From CAYXWM01 sp964392115 (lineage in GTDB: Bacteria; Bacillota; Clostridia; Lachnospirales; WRBF01), in NCBI GenBank assembly GCA_964392115.1, contig CAYMOU010000012.1, forward strand, positions 1-35,224: a stretch of 35,224 nt of DNA. Reading direction: 5' to 3'. The notes under the pieces were generated by a model, which searched no databases, was not told the DNA's origin, and saw nothing but the letters and a program-made list of their open reading frames with translations. How positions within the stretch are numbered: the first letter of the stretch is position 1; each line of letters starts with the position of its first letter. Made by a program: the position numbers and the translations under genes. Of the stretch, positions 24,437 to 33,073 are shown piece by piece.

Positions 24437-24582
24437 TACGCTAATTTTAATTTTATGTTCGGCTTTTTTGGAAAGAGGGAGTTTATGACTGATTCCGGTT
24501 TTTATCTACTATGATAAACGGAATTGGTTTTCTCCTCAAGGTTTTAATCTTTATTATTATCTCATACAAAGGAGTAATAACC

Positions 24583-24939
24583 ATGCAGGGTATACTTATT
24601 TTGGCTCACGGAAGCAGAGCGGAACACACCAAAAAAACTCTTGAAACCATAGTAAAACCCGTAAGCGAAAAATTGTCCGACAAATTAATCCAAACCGCCT
24701 TTATGCAGTTTGACGACATGAACATAGAAAGCGGCTTAACCGCACTTATGGAAAAAGGTGCAACCGAAATCAAAATCATACCCTACTTTTTGTTTGACGG
24801 CGTGCATATCCATGAGGATATTCCCAACGAGGTAGCCGACTTTACACAAAAACACCCCGGCGTTACGGTTACTCTTGGTTCAACCCTGGGCACAGACAGC
24901 CGTTTGAGCGATATTTTAGTAGACAGAATACTTTCATGA
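24583..24939 (+). CDS. cbiX: Sirohydrochlorin cobaltochelatase, small CbiX type
   Basis: 118 residues, the length of the ancestral single-domain CbiX (CbiXS) which acts as a homodimer. Inserts cobalt into sirohydrochlorin, committing it to the anaerobic pathway. Metal-binding His is in LAHGSR (about residue 8) and the second cluster is DGVHIHEDIPNE (about 72-83). ATG 24583 is preceded by AAAGGAG; an in-frame ATG at 24511 lies in a repeat-like gap and has no homology. Nickel or ferrochelatase roles are known for relatives, but context favours cobalt. Confidence 0.9.
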   Translation: MQGILILAHGSRAEHTKKTLETIVKPVSEKLSDKLIQTAFMQFDDMNIESGLTALMEKGATEIKIIPYFLFDGVHIHEDIPNEVADFTQKHPGVTVTLGSTLGTDSRLSDILVDRILS

Positions 24940-26126
24940 GTAAGAGAATTTATGTAGTGGGCGCCGGGGTTGGCAGTGAAAATCTGCTGACCCAACAGGC
25001 ACGAACAATAATTGAAAACTCAGCTCTTGTTCTGGCGAACCCGAGACTTTACCAAGACTTGGGGCACCTTAACAAAAACACTGTATCCGTGGAAGTAAAC
25101 GACCTTCAACAAGCCGTAAACTCGGCAACCGAGGACAGCATTTGCATTTTAGCGTCGGGAGATGTGGGCTTTTACAGCATTTCAAAACGCCTGAAGAAAC
25201 TCTTTCCGGAAGCTGAAATGATAAACGGCATAGGCAGTTTGCAATATTTTGCGGCTAAGTTGGGCATTGCTTACGATGATTTAAAAATAGTCAGCCTACA
25301 CGGCAGGGATATTTCTGTAATACCTTTCGTGTGTTACAACAAGCGGGTTTTTGCCTTAACCGGCGGTAAATATACCGTGCCGGCAATAATTTCGCAGCTT
25401 GTGGAATGCGGTTTAGGTAGGGTTGAGCTTTATATAGGAGAAAACCTCTCCGGGCCGGACGAAAAGATCACCAAAGGCAGCCCGGAAGAACTGCAAAACC
25501 GTGAGTTTTCTAAACTTTCCGTAATGGTTATCATCAACGAAAACAGCGTTAATCCTTTTATGGGCATAAGGGACGAAGCCTTTATCCGTGGCAAAGTTCC
25601 TATGACCAAGGAGGACATACGCAGTTTAAGCATAGTAAAACTGGATATTCAGCCCGGGGATACGGTTTATGATATAGGCGCCGGTACCGGTTCCGTAGCC
25701 GTAGAGGCCGCTCGCAAGGCATTTGAAGGCACGGTTTACGGCATAGAACACAACGTCCAAGCCGTGGAATTAATCAATCAAAACCGCATAAAACACGGGG
25801 CTTACAATTTGCAGGTAATTCACGGCTCCGCACCGGAGGCTTTGGAGGAATTGCCAACGCCTGATAAGGCTTTTATAGGCGGCACTCAAGGCAATATGTT
25901 AAACATAATCCGCCTGTTAAAAACAAAGAACCCCGACGTAAAAATCGTTATAAATGCTGTTACCCTCGAAACTTTAAACTCGGCTTTATCTTGCTTAAAA
26001 GACTGCGGTTTCGACACGGAAGTTTCCTGTATAAACGCCGCAGTTTCCGAAAAGTTGGGTAAATACACCATGCTCAAGGCTCAAAATCCCGTTTATATTA
26101 TAACCGGAGAAGTGTCTCATGATTAA
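24936..26126 (+). CDS. cbiET: Cobalt-precorrin-7 C5- and precorrin-6B C15-methyltransferase / decarboxylase fusion (CbiET)
   Basis: 396 residues. Residues 1 to about 200 are CbiE: IYVVGAGVGSENLLTQQA, ILASGDVGFYSISKRL, INGIGSLQYFAAKLG. Residues about 205-396 are CbiT: FIRGKVPMTKEDIRSLSI, the SAM motif VYDIGAGTGSVAVEAA and AFIGGTQGNML. Together they methylate C-5 and C-15 and remove the C-12 acetate carboxyl. The fusion is common (CobL-like). ATGA overlap with cbiX and 8-base overlap with cbiA. Confidence 0.95.
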   Translation: MSKRIYVVGAGVGSENLLTQQARTIIENSALVLANPRLYQDLGHLNKNTVSVEVNDLQQAVNSATEDSICILASGDVGFYSISKRLKKLFPEAEMINGIGSLQYFAAKLGIAYDDLKIVSLHGRDISVIPFVCYNKRVFALTGGKYTVPAIISQLVECGLGRVELYIGENLSGPDEKITKGSPEELQNREFSKLSVMVIINENSVNPFMGIRDEAFIRGKVPMTKEDIRSLSIVKLDIQPGDTVYDIGAGTGSVAVEAARKAFEGTVYGIEHNVQAVELINQNRIKHGAYNLQVIHGSAPEALEELPTPDKAFIGGTQGNMLNIIRLLKTKNPDVKIVINAVTLETLNSALSCLKDCGFDTEVSCINAAVSEKLGKYTMLKAQNPVYIITGEVSHD

Positions 26127-27474
26127 TACAAGCATACCAAGAATAATGATAGTGGGAACAGGAAGCGGTTGCGGCAAAACCACCGTTACCTGTGCCTTGC
26201 TTAAAGTTTTAAGCAATATGTCCCTGCGTATTTCTTCCTTTAAATGCGGCCCGGATTACATAGACCCCATGTTTCATTCAAAGGTTCTGGGCACTCATTC
26301 CCGTAATCTGGATTTATTTATGTGCGGCGAAGAAACGGTGAAGTATCTACTTTACAAAAATGCCGCTCATACTGAAATTTCCGTAATCGAAGGGGTTATG
26401 GGTATGTACGACGGTGCCGGCAGCACGTCGGATTATTCATCAAATCACCTTGCTTTGGTAACGAATACTCCGCAAATTTTGGTGGTTAACGGCAGAGGTA
26501 AAAGCCTTTCACTGGTAGCAGAAATTTCCGGCTTTTTGAACTTTGAGAATAACAATATAAAAGGCGTGATTATCAACAATGTGGGCAAATCTATGTTTGA
26601 ATTTTTCAAACCCATGATAGAATCACGCCTTCCGGTAAGGGTTTTGGGCTATCTTGAAAACAATAAAGAATGTTCCGTGGAAAGCCGGCATTTGGGTCTT
26701 GTTACAGCAGACGAAATAAGCGACCTTAACAAAAAGCTGGACAAACTTGCCGCATCCGCCAAGGATACGCTTGATATACAAGGTATTTTAAGCTTGGCAA
26801 AGGAACATTCCTCGTACACATGCCGAGAAATTAAAATTTCACAGAGACGTAAAAACATAAAAATCGCTGTGGCAAAGGACTTGGCTTTCTGCTTTTATTA
26901 TCAAGACAACATGGACTTGTTAACCCAATTGGGTGCGGAAATCGAGTATTTTTCACCTATGAATGACACCCAACTTCCCAAAGGCACCGGCGGAATAATC
27001 TTGGGCGGCGGTTATCCGGAGGAACACACAAAAATCCTAAGCGAAAATACAGCCATGTATGAGTCTTTAAGAAAAGCATACGCCGCCGGCATACCCATTT
27101 TGGCGGAATGCGGCGGATTTATGTATCTGGGAAAAAGCATAACCGACAAACATGGGGATACGTACCCAATGGTTGGTCTGAAAGACATACATTTTCGTCT
27201 GACAAACAAATTAGCACCTTTCGGCTATGTAAGCCTTAGAGCTTTGAAGGATAATCTGCTATGTAAAAAAGGCGAAGAAATCAAGGGTCACGACTTTCAT
27301 TACAGCCAATGCGACGATAACGGCGACTCCTTCACCGTAACAAAACAAAGCGGCAAATCATGGACGGCTATCCACACGAACCAAAAACTCTGGTGCGGAT
27401 ACACTCATTTGCATTTTTGGAGCAACGTTAGTTTTGCCGAAAATTTTATAGATAATTGTGCGGAGGTTGAATAA
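26119..27474 (+). CDS. cbiA: Cobyrinate a,c-diamide synthase
   Basis: 451 residues; ATP- and glutamine-dependent amidation of side chains a and c. N-terminal P-loop VGTGSGCGKTTVTCALL, KCGPDYIDPMFHS, GVMGMYDGAG. C-terminal class-I glutamine amidotransferase-like domain with nucleophile Cys in ILAECGGFMYLG and a late YTHLHFWSN His. The start lies in the last codons of cbiET. It joins cbiP in a TAATG overlap. Confidence 0.95.
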   Translation: MINTSIPRIMIVGTGSGCGKTTVTCALLKVLSNMSLRISSFKCGPDYIDPMFHSKVLGTHSRNLDLFMCGEETVKYLLYKNAAHTEISVIEGVMGMYDGAGSTSDYSSNHLALVTNTPQILVVNGRGKSLSLVAEISGFLNFENNNIKGVIINNVGKSMFEFFKPMIESRLPVRVLGYLENNKECSVESRHLGLVTADEISDLNKKLDKLAASAKDTLDIQGILSLAKEHSSYTCREIKISQRRKNIKIAVAKDLAFCFYYQDNMDLLTQLGAEIEYFSPMNDTQLPKGTGGIILGGGYPEEHTKILSENTAMYESLRKAYAAGIPILAECGGFMYLGKSITDKHGDTYPMVGLKDIHFRLTNKLAPFGYVSLRALKDNLLCKKGEEIKGHDFHYSQCDDNGDSFTVTKQSGKSWTAIHTNQKLWCGYTHLHFWSNVSFAENFIDNCAEVE

Positions 27475-28919
27475 TGGCAAAATCAATAATGGTACAGGGC
27501 ACAACCTCAAACGCAGGAAAAAGCCTGATTACGGCCGGGCTTTGCAGAATATTCAAACAGGACGGCATGAGGGTAGCACCCTTTAAGTCCCAAAACATGG
27601 CTTTAAATTCCTTTATTACAGACGACGGTCTGGAGATGGGTAGGGCGCAGGTAGTCCAAGCGGAGGCCGCCGGAATTGCTCCCGACGTGCGAATGAATCC
27701 CATTTTGCTTAAACCTACGGGCGACACAGGCTCACAGGTCATAGTAATGGGAGAGGTTCTGGGCAACAAAACCGCCACCGAGTATTACGCCTTCAAACAA
27801 CAGCTGGTTCCCTACATAATGAAGGCTTACAACAGCCTTGCCGCCGAAAATGACGTAATAGTTATAGAAGGCGCCGGCAGTCCCGTTGAAATAAACCTAA
27901 AACACAACGATTTCGTGAATATGGGCATGGCAAAACTTGCGGATTCGCCTGTGTTTATCGTTGCGGATATAGACCGGGGCGGTGTTTTTGCTTCCTTGGT
28001 GGGCACAATGCAGCTTTTGGAACCGGAGGAGCGTGCCCGGGTAAAGGGCGTTATCATAAACAAATTCCGGGGTGATATTTCCATTCTTCAACCGGGCATA
28101 GAGAAGCTTGAGGAAATAATTCATGTGCCGGTTTTGGGCGTGGTTCCCTATGTTTCCTTGGATATAGACGATGAGGACAGCCTAACCGAGAAATTCCACA
28201 CCCAAAGCACCGATGAGGCAATAGACATAGCGGTGATTAAGCTACCTAAAATTTCCAACTTTACCGATTTTAACGCCTTGGAATACATGAACGGTGTTTC
28301 CCTACGTTACGTTGACAGTCCGGCAAAGTTAAAAAATCCCGACTTAATCATAATCCCCGGTACAAAAAACACCATGTCGGACCTGAAATGGCTGAGAGAA
28401 ACAGGCCTGGACACCATGATAATGAAACACGCAAACCACAACAAACCTATTTTCGGCATTTGCGGAGGTTATCAAATTCTTGGGCAAAATATCTCGGACC
28501 CGGACAATGCAGAACACGGCGGAGAAATGCGTGGCTTGGGCTTGTTATCCCACAGCACGGTTTTCCGCACAGAGAAAACCCGGGCCAGAGTTACCGGCAA
28601 TCTGGATGACCTAAGCGGTATATTTGCGGAACTTAGCGGTTTGGAGTACGATGGCTACGAAATTCACATGGGTGTATCCCAAGAGAAAGCAGTTATGGTT
28701 AACAACAACAATACCTACGGCACCTACATACACGGCATTTTCGACAAAGAGGCCATAGCAAAAACCATAATTACCGCCCTTTTCAAAGACAAGGGCATAG
28801 ACCCCACCGAAATAAAAGCCTTTGATATGCAGGCTCATAAAAACAAACAATACGATATTTTGGCTGATACATTGAGAAATTCTCTGAATATGAAAAAAAT
28901 ATATGAAATGATAAAATAG
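27474..28919 (+). CDS. cbiP: Cobyric acid synthase
   Basis: 481 residues; amidates side chains b, d, e and g. MVQGTTSNAGKSLITAGLCR P-loop, PFKSQNMALNSFIT, GRAQVVQAEAAGI, VIEGAGSPVEINL, DIDRGGVFASLVGT, nucleophile Cys in FGICGGYQILGQ and a C-terminal TYIHGIFD His. Normally it acts on the adenosylated diamide, so an adenosyltransferase must exist elsewhere. It is followed by a 58-base gap with a small GGGGT/ACCCC hairpin. Confidence 0.96.
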   Translation: MAKSIMVQGTTSNAGKSLITAGLCRIFKQDGMRVAPFKSQNMALNSFITDDGLEMGRAQVVQAEAAGIAPDVRMNPILLKPTGDTGSQVIVMGEVLGNKTATEYYAFKQQLVPYIMKAYNSLAAENDVIVIEGAGSPVEINLKHNDFVNMGMAKLADSPVFIVADIDRGGVFASLVGTMQLLEPEERARVKGVIINKFRGDISILQPGIEKLEEIIHVPVLGVVPYVSLDIDDEDSLTEKFHTQSTDEAIDIAVIKLPKISNFTDFNALEYMNGVSLRYVDSPAKLKNPDLIIIPGTKNTMSDLKWLRETGLDTMIMKHANHNKPIFGICGGYQILGQNISDPDNAEHGGEMRGLGLLSHSTVFRTEKTRARVTGNLDDLSGIFAELSGLEYDGYEIHMGVSQEKAVMVNNNNTYGTYIHGIFDKEAIAKTIITALFKDKGIDPTEIKAFDMQAHKNKQYDILADTLRNSLNMKKIYEMIK

Positions 28920-28977
28920 CCGTATTTTTAGGGGTTCCTTCCGGATACCCCAACGCCGAACTCTGAAAGGCAGAATT

Positions 28978-29610
28978 ATGAAAATCGAAAATATTGCACC
29001 AAAAGATATAGAAATCAGAAGTTTTGAAATGATTACCGAAATTCTGGGCAACAGAAAATTAGACCCCAAAACCGAAAGCATAGTAAAACGCTGCATACAT
29101 ACCTCTGCGGATTTTGACTATGCGGACAACCTTTATTTTTCGCCGGATTCCGTGGATATTATGGCGGATGCCCTACGCAAGGGTTATGATATAGTCACGG
29201 ACACCCAAATGGCTAAGGCCGGCGTAGACAAAACTCGTCTCGGTGCCTTTGGCGGTCAAGTACACTGTTTTATAGGCGATGAGGACGTTAAGGCACAGTC
29301 GGCGGAACGTGGCGTAACCCGTGCCATTATCAGCATGGAGAAGGCGGCGAAGTTGGAAAAGCCCTTTATTCTTGCCATTGGTAATGCTCCCACGGCATTG
29401 CTGGCGGCTTATGACCTTATCAACAAGGGCAGAATGAATCCGGTTGGCATAATCGGTGTTCCTGTGGGCTTTGTAAACGTAGTTTATTCCAAAGAAAAGA
29501 TTATGGAATTAACCACTCCCTGCATAGTTGCAAAGGGTCGCAAGGGTGGCAGCAATATTGCGGCGGCCATATGCAATGCCTTATTGAGAATTGCGGAGGA
29601 AAATCAATGA
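28978..29610 (+). CDS. cbiC: Cobalt-precorrin-8 methylmutase
   Basis: 210 residues; moves the methyl group from C-11 to C-12 to give cobyrinic acid. Catalytic His in KRCIHTSADFDYADNLYFSP, then TDTQMAKAGVD, AIGNAPTALLAAYDLI, GVPVGFVNVVYSKE and a final GRKGGSNIAAAICNALL. AAGG precedes ATG 28978 by about 10 bases. It overlaps cobT by 4 bases. Confidence 0.95.
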   Translation: MKIENIAPKDIEIRSFEMITEILGNRKLDPKTESIVKRCIHTSADFDYADNLYFSPDSVDIMADALRKGYDIVTDTQMAKAGVDKTRLGAFGGQVHCFIGDEDVKAQSAERGVTRAIISMEKAAKLEKPFILAIGNAPTALLAAYDLINKGRMNPVGIIGVPVGFVNVVYSKEKIMELTTPCIVAKGRKGGSNIAAAICNALLRIAEENQ

Positions 29611-30665
29611 ACCTGCAACAGGCCCTTGAACATATAAAACCCATCTGCACCGATTCCGTGAAACTTTCTCAGGATAAATGGAATAACGTTGCCAAGCCCT
29701 TATACAGCTTGGGTAAACAGGAAACGCTTATTAATCAACTGGCCGGTATTTACCGTTCAACCGATTTTAACCTTGACAAATGCACCGTTGCCATAATGTG
29801 TGCGGATAATGGGGTTGTGGCACAAAAGGTAACCCAAACCGACAGTGTGGTAACCGCCGTTGTTGCGGAAAGCATGAGCAAGGGCACTTCGCCGGTTTGC
29901 ATTATGGCCAATACTGTTAACACAGACATTTTACCCATAGATATAGGCATCGCAAGACCCATGAATATTCCCGGGCTTCTTGACCGCAAAATTATGCTTG
30001 GCACAAAGGACATTTCCCAAGGGCCTGCCATGACTCGGGAACAGGCAACACAAGCCATAGAAGTAGGCATAGAAACAGCCGTTAATTTAAAAAACCAAGG
30101 ATGCAAAATAATAGCCACCGGCGAAATGGGCATTGGAAATACCACCACTTCGGCGGCAATGGCGGCGGTGCTGTTGGGGCAAAGCGTGGAGGTAGTGACC
30201 GGCCTGGGTGCCGGGCTTGACCAAAGCGGCTACAGTCAAAAGGTAAAGATAGTTCAACAGGCTATTGGTGTAAACAATCCCGACCCCAACGACCCCTTGG
30301 ACGTTCTGGCGAAAGTGGGCGGTCTTGACATAGCCGGCATAGTAGGCCTGTTTTTAGGCGGAGCGGCGGTAGGCTTGCCGGTAATTATAGACGGAGTGAT
30401 TTCCTCGATCGCCGCCCTGACAGCCTGCCGTATTTCTCCTACATCCAAAGAATATATGTTGGCTTCTCATATCTCCGCCGAGCCGGCCGCTATGCTTATC
30501 CTTAAAGAACTGGAACTTATGCCCTTTTTGGACTGCAATATGCGTCTGGGTGAAGGAACCGGGGCTGTGGCTGCTTTGGGAGTGCTTAAAATGGCGGTAA
30601 ACGTATATAATCTGGCGGCAACTTTTGCGGATATAGATATTAGCAAATATCAGGATTTTACGTAA
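29607..30665 (+). CDS. cobT: Nicotinate-nucleotide:base phosphoribosyltransferase
   Basis: 352 residues; activates the lower-ligand base (such as dimethylbenzimidazole) to its alpha-ribotide. CADNGVVAQKVTQT, GEMGIGNTTTSAAMAAVL, VGGLDIAGIVGLFLGGAA and the catalytic Glu in MRLGEGTGAVAALGVLK. ATG 29607 follows GGAGGAAAATC and overlaps cbiC; an upstream in-frame ATG is rejected. No bzaA-E genes for anaerobic dimethylbenzimidazole synthesis are in view. It is the last gene of the uninterrupted block, four bases before a MITE-like repeat. Confidence 0.95.
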   Translation: MNLQQALEHIKPICTDSVKLSQDKWNNVAKPLYSLGKQETLINQLAGIYRSTDFNLDKCTVAIMCADNGVVAQKVTQTDSVVTAVVAESMSKGTSPVCIMANTVNTDILPIDIGIARPMNIPGLLDRKIMLGTKDISQGPAMTREQATQAIEVGIETAVNLKNQGCKIIATGEMGIGNTTTSAAMAAVLLGQSVEVVTGLGAGLDQSGYSQKVKIVQQAIGVNNPDPNDPLDVLAKVGGLDIAGIVGLFLGGAAVGLPVIIDGVISSIAALTACRISPTSKEYMLASHISAEPAAMLILKELELMPFLDCNMRLGEGTGAVAALGVLKMAVNVYNLAATFADIDISKYQDFT

Positions 30666-30668
30666 GTC

Positions 30669-30770
30669 ACACTAATTCCATATTTAATGAAGGATAAAAA
30701 TTTGCAAATTCTCCTTGAATCTTTGTCTAACTTGCAAATTATTGTCTACTGTTTTAAATGGAATAAGTAT
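30669..30770 (+). mobile_element. ~100 bp palindromic MITE-like repeat, copy 2
   Basis: ACTAATTCCAT (from 30671) and ATGGAATAAGTAT (to 30770) are the terminal inverted repeats. Internal GGATAAAAATTTGCAAATTC and ACTTGCAAATTATTGTC arms give a long imperfect hairpin. It matches copy 3 at 34619 directly and copy 1 at 9629 in reverse. It starts four bases after the cobT stop. Confidence 0.85.
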
Positions 30771-30885
30771 CACATGACGAATAATCATTCGAAAACTTTA
30801 TAAATCGCAACAGGATTTTTTGAAACAGTAAGCCATCAAGGTTTTCGGAAAGGAGATTCGGTAAATACCCAACCGGCATTTACCA
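30771..30885 (+). other. cobT-cbiB gap with small hairpin and orphan ribosome site
   Basis: GGAAAGGAG (30847-30855) looks like a ribosome site but no start codon follows at the right distance. GGTAAAT (30860-30866) pairs with ATTTACC (30878-30884). The next hairpin is the terminator at 30886. No known riboswitch is recognised and I see no clear promoter. Confidence 0.4.
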
Positions 30886-30918
30886 AAGGGAAAACGCCGA
30901 GTTTTCCCTTGTTTTTTT
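30886..30918 (+). terminator. Strong intrinsic terminator touching the cbiB start
   Basis: AAGGGAAAAC (30886-30895) and GTTTTCCCTT (30901-30910) form a perfect 10-base stem with a GCCGA loop; seven T residues follow (30912-30918). cbiB's ATG is at 30922. It should separate cobT from cbiB unless read-through or antitermination occurs. Confidence 0.85.
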
Positions 30919-30921
30919 AAT

Positions 30922-31887
30922 ATGGACATAGCAGCAGCACTTTTTATAGGCTTTTTCTTGGACTTAATCATAGGCGACCCGTATAATCCCCTGCATCCCA
31001 TACGTTTAATAGGGTTGCTGATAATGAACGGAGAAAAATCAGTACGAAAAATATTCCCAAAGAGCAAGCCGGGAGAACTGATAGGCGGCGGTTTGCTCAG
31101 TTTATCGGTAATCGGCCTAAGCTTTGCTCTGCCATACTTTTTGCTTGCATGGTTGGGCACAGTGAATTTGTATTTGAAGATTGGTGTTGAAGCCCTGCTT
31201 TGCTGGCAGGTTTTAGCCGCAAAATGCCTAAAAACCGAAAGTATGGCGGTATACAAACAATTCCCCGACATTAATTCCGCAAGATATTATCTTTCACGAA
31301 TAGTGGGACGTGACACCAAAAGCCTAGACGAAAAGGGCATAATTAAAGCCACTGTGGAGACCGTTGCGGAAAACACCACAGACGGAGTTATTGCTCCCAT
31401 AATTTTCATGGCTATAGGCGGTGCGCCACTGGGATTGCTGTACAAGGCTGTAAACACCTTGGATTCCATGATAGGCTACAAAAACGAAAAATACCTATAT
31501 TTTGGACGTGTAGGCGCAAGGCTGGACGACTTGGCGAACTTTATTCCGGCTATTTTTTCTGCCTATATGATGATGATTTCTGCCTTGTTTTTAGGGCTGG
31601 ATTTCAAAAATGCAGTGAAAATATACCGTAGGGACAGATATAATCACGCAAGCCCCAACAGTGCCAAAACCGAATCGGTCTGTGCCGGAGCATTGAACAT
31701 CTGCCTTGCCGGAGACGCTGTTTACTTTGGTAAGATTGTTAAAAAACCTACTATCGGTGACGACAACAGACCCATCAAAGCCGACGATATACGCACGGTG
31801 AACAAACTCATGTATCTTTCCGCAACTTTGGCGGTTTTACTATGTCTGACAATTAGAATTCTGGGGGTATGTTTTCTTTGGAACTGA
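30922..31887 (+). CDS. cbiB: Adenosylcobinamide-phosphate synthase
   Basis: 321-residue membrane enzyme that attaches aminopropanol phosphate to cobyric acid. FFLDLIIGDPYNPLHPIRLIG at the N-terminus, KATVETVAENTTDGVIAPI, NTLDSMIGYKNEKYLYFGRVGARLDDLAN split over two motifs, and NAKTES-like SPNSAKTESVCAGAL. About four to five hydrophobic segments. ATG 30922 matches the family start, but no ribosome site precedes it; the T-run of a terminator does. It overlaps cobD by 19 bases. Expression is therefore hard to explain from sequence alone. Confidence 0.94.
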   Translation: MDIAAALFIGFFLDLIIGDPYNPLHPIRLIGLLIMNGEKSVRKIFPKSKPGELIGGGLLSLSVIGLSFALPYFLLAWLGTVNLYLKIGVEALLCWQVLAAKCLKTESMAVYKQFPDINSARYYLSRIVGRDTKSLDEKGIIKATVETVAENTTDGVIAPIIFMAIGGAPLGLLYKAVNTLDSMIGYKNEKYLYFGRVGARLDDLANFIPAIFSAYMMMISALFLGLDFKNAVKIYRRDRYNHASPNSAKTESVCAGALNICLAGDAVYFGKIVKKPTIGDDNRPIKADDIRTVNKLMYLSATLAVLLCLTIRILGVCFLWN

Positions 31888-32924
31888 AACACGGCGGCGA
31901 TATTTATTCACAGGAAAATAAAAATATGCTTGATTTCTCGGCGAACATCAACCCTCTGGGTCTGCCCCAGGCCGTAAAACAAGCTATTACAGACAACATA
32001 CATACCTACTCCGATTACCCCGATCCCTTATGCAGAGAATTACGCCGGGCTATTGCGGAAAAAGAAAAAATCCACTCCCAACAAATCGTCTGTGGGAACG
32101 GAGCGGCGGATATTATTTTCAGAACCGTCCTTGCCTTAAAGCCCAAAAAGGCGCTTATTATAGAGCCTACCTTTTCGGAATATGCCGAGGCCTTAAATCT
32201 TGTGGATTGCCAAATTTCCTCTTACCTATTGAAGGAAGCCCAAGGGTTTGAGCTAACGGAAGACATTCTTTCAACCGATCTAACCGGGACGAATATTATT
32301 TTCTGTTGCAGTCCCAATAATCCCACCGGCATACCCATAAAAAAAGAAATTCTGCTGAAGCTTGCGGAAATCTGCAAGGTAAACGGCATTATTCTTGCCA
32401 TAGACGAATGCTTTAACGATTTTCTCGATGACCCGGAAAAGTATTCTATGGTAGACCGGATAAACGAATTTCCCAACATGATCATTTTCAAGGCCTTTAC
32501 CAAATTTTACGCCATGGCAGGCATAAGATTGGGTTACGGAATTTGCTCGGATTTAAGCCTGACAGATAGAATCAACTCCACTCTCCAACCCTGGAGCGTT
32601 TCAACGGTAGCGTCCAAATGCGGTGTTGCGGCGTTGAAAGACAGTAACTATGCCCACCGCACCAAAAAAATCATAACCGAAAACAGAGAGTTTTTAAAAG
32701 CCCAACTAAACAATCTGGGACTAACGGTTTACGACTCCCAAGCCAACTATATTTTCTTCCGCACAGAAATTCCCGATTTGGACTTACGCTTAAAACAGGA
32801 AAATATTCTTATTCGACCATGCAAAAATTTTATGACCTTAGACGACCGTTACTACAGAATTGCCGTTAAAAGTAAAAAAGACAACGAAACCTTGATAAAT
32901 GCACTGAAAAAAATAATAAACTAA
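31869..32924 (+). CDS. cobD: L-threonine-O-3-phosphate decarboxylase
   Basis: 351-residue PLP enzyme of aminotransferase fold class I making (R)-1-amino-2-propanol phosphate for CbiB. LKHGGDIYSQEN and LDFSANINPLGLP are typical CobD N-termini; CCSPNNPTGIP, IDECFNDFL and the PLP lysine in FTKFYAMAGIRLGYG follow. GGGGG lies just before ATG 31869, inside cbiB. Histidinol-phosphate aminotransferase is the alternative but the HGGD start and cbiB linkage decide. A strong terminator follows. Confidence 0.93.
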   Translation: MFSLELKHGGDIYSQENKNMLDFSANINPLGLPQAVKQAITDNIHTYSDYPDPLCRELRRAIAEKEKIHSQQIVCGNGAADIIFRTVLALKPKKALIIEPTFSEYAEALNLVDCQISSYLLKEAQGFELTEDILSTDLTGTNIIFCCSPNNPTGIPIKKEILLKLAEICKVNGIILAIDECFNDFLDDPEKYSMVDRINEFPNMIIFKAFTKFYAMAGIRLGYGICSDLSLTDRINSTLQPWSVSTVASKCGVAALKDSNYAHRTKKIITENREFLKAQLNNLGLTVYDSQANYIFFRTEIPDLDLRLKQENILIRPCKNFMTLDDRYYRIAVKSKKDNETLINALKKIIN

Positions 32925-32981
32925 AAAAGGCCACTCTTATGTCAATCAATTTATTTGTCATAAGGCTGTGGTCTTTTTTTT
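32925..32981 (+). terminator. Terminator of the cobalamin locus
   Basis: GGCCACTCTTATG (32929-32941) pairs with CATAAGGCTGTGGTC (32959-32973) in two stem segments, followed by eight T residues. It lies immediately after cobD. Confidence 0.88.
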
Positions 32982-33073
32982 CGTTTACTTATGTAAAACA
33001 ATCGACTTGACGATATAAATACATATAGAAAAATTTGGATTACAACTGTTACTGTTAAATTGAGGTGGTCGGA

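Noticed and set aside
24511..24582. N-terminal extension of cbiX
   Set aside because: Hydrophobic, unrelated to the family, and the ribosome site AAAGGAG precedes 24583.
30847..30918. A known riboswitch upstream of cbiB
   Set aside because: I could not match the hairpins to the cobalamin or any other consensus; recorded only as a terminator with an unexplained leader.
31869..32924. Histidinol-phosphate aminotransferase
   Set aside because: Same fold, but the HGGD N-terminus, the DFSANINPLG motif and overlap with cbiB identify CobD.
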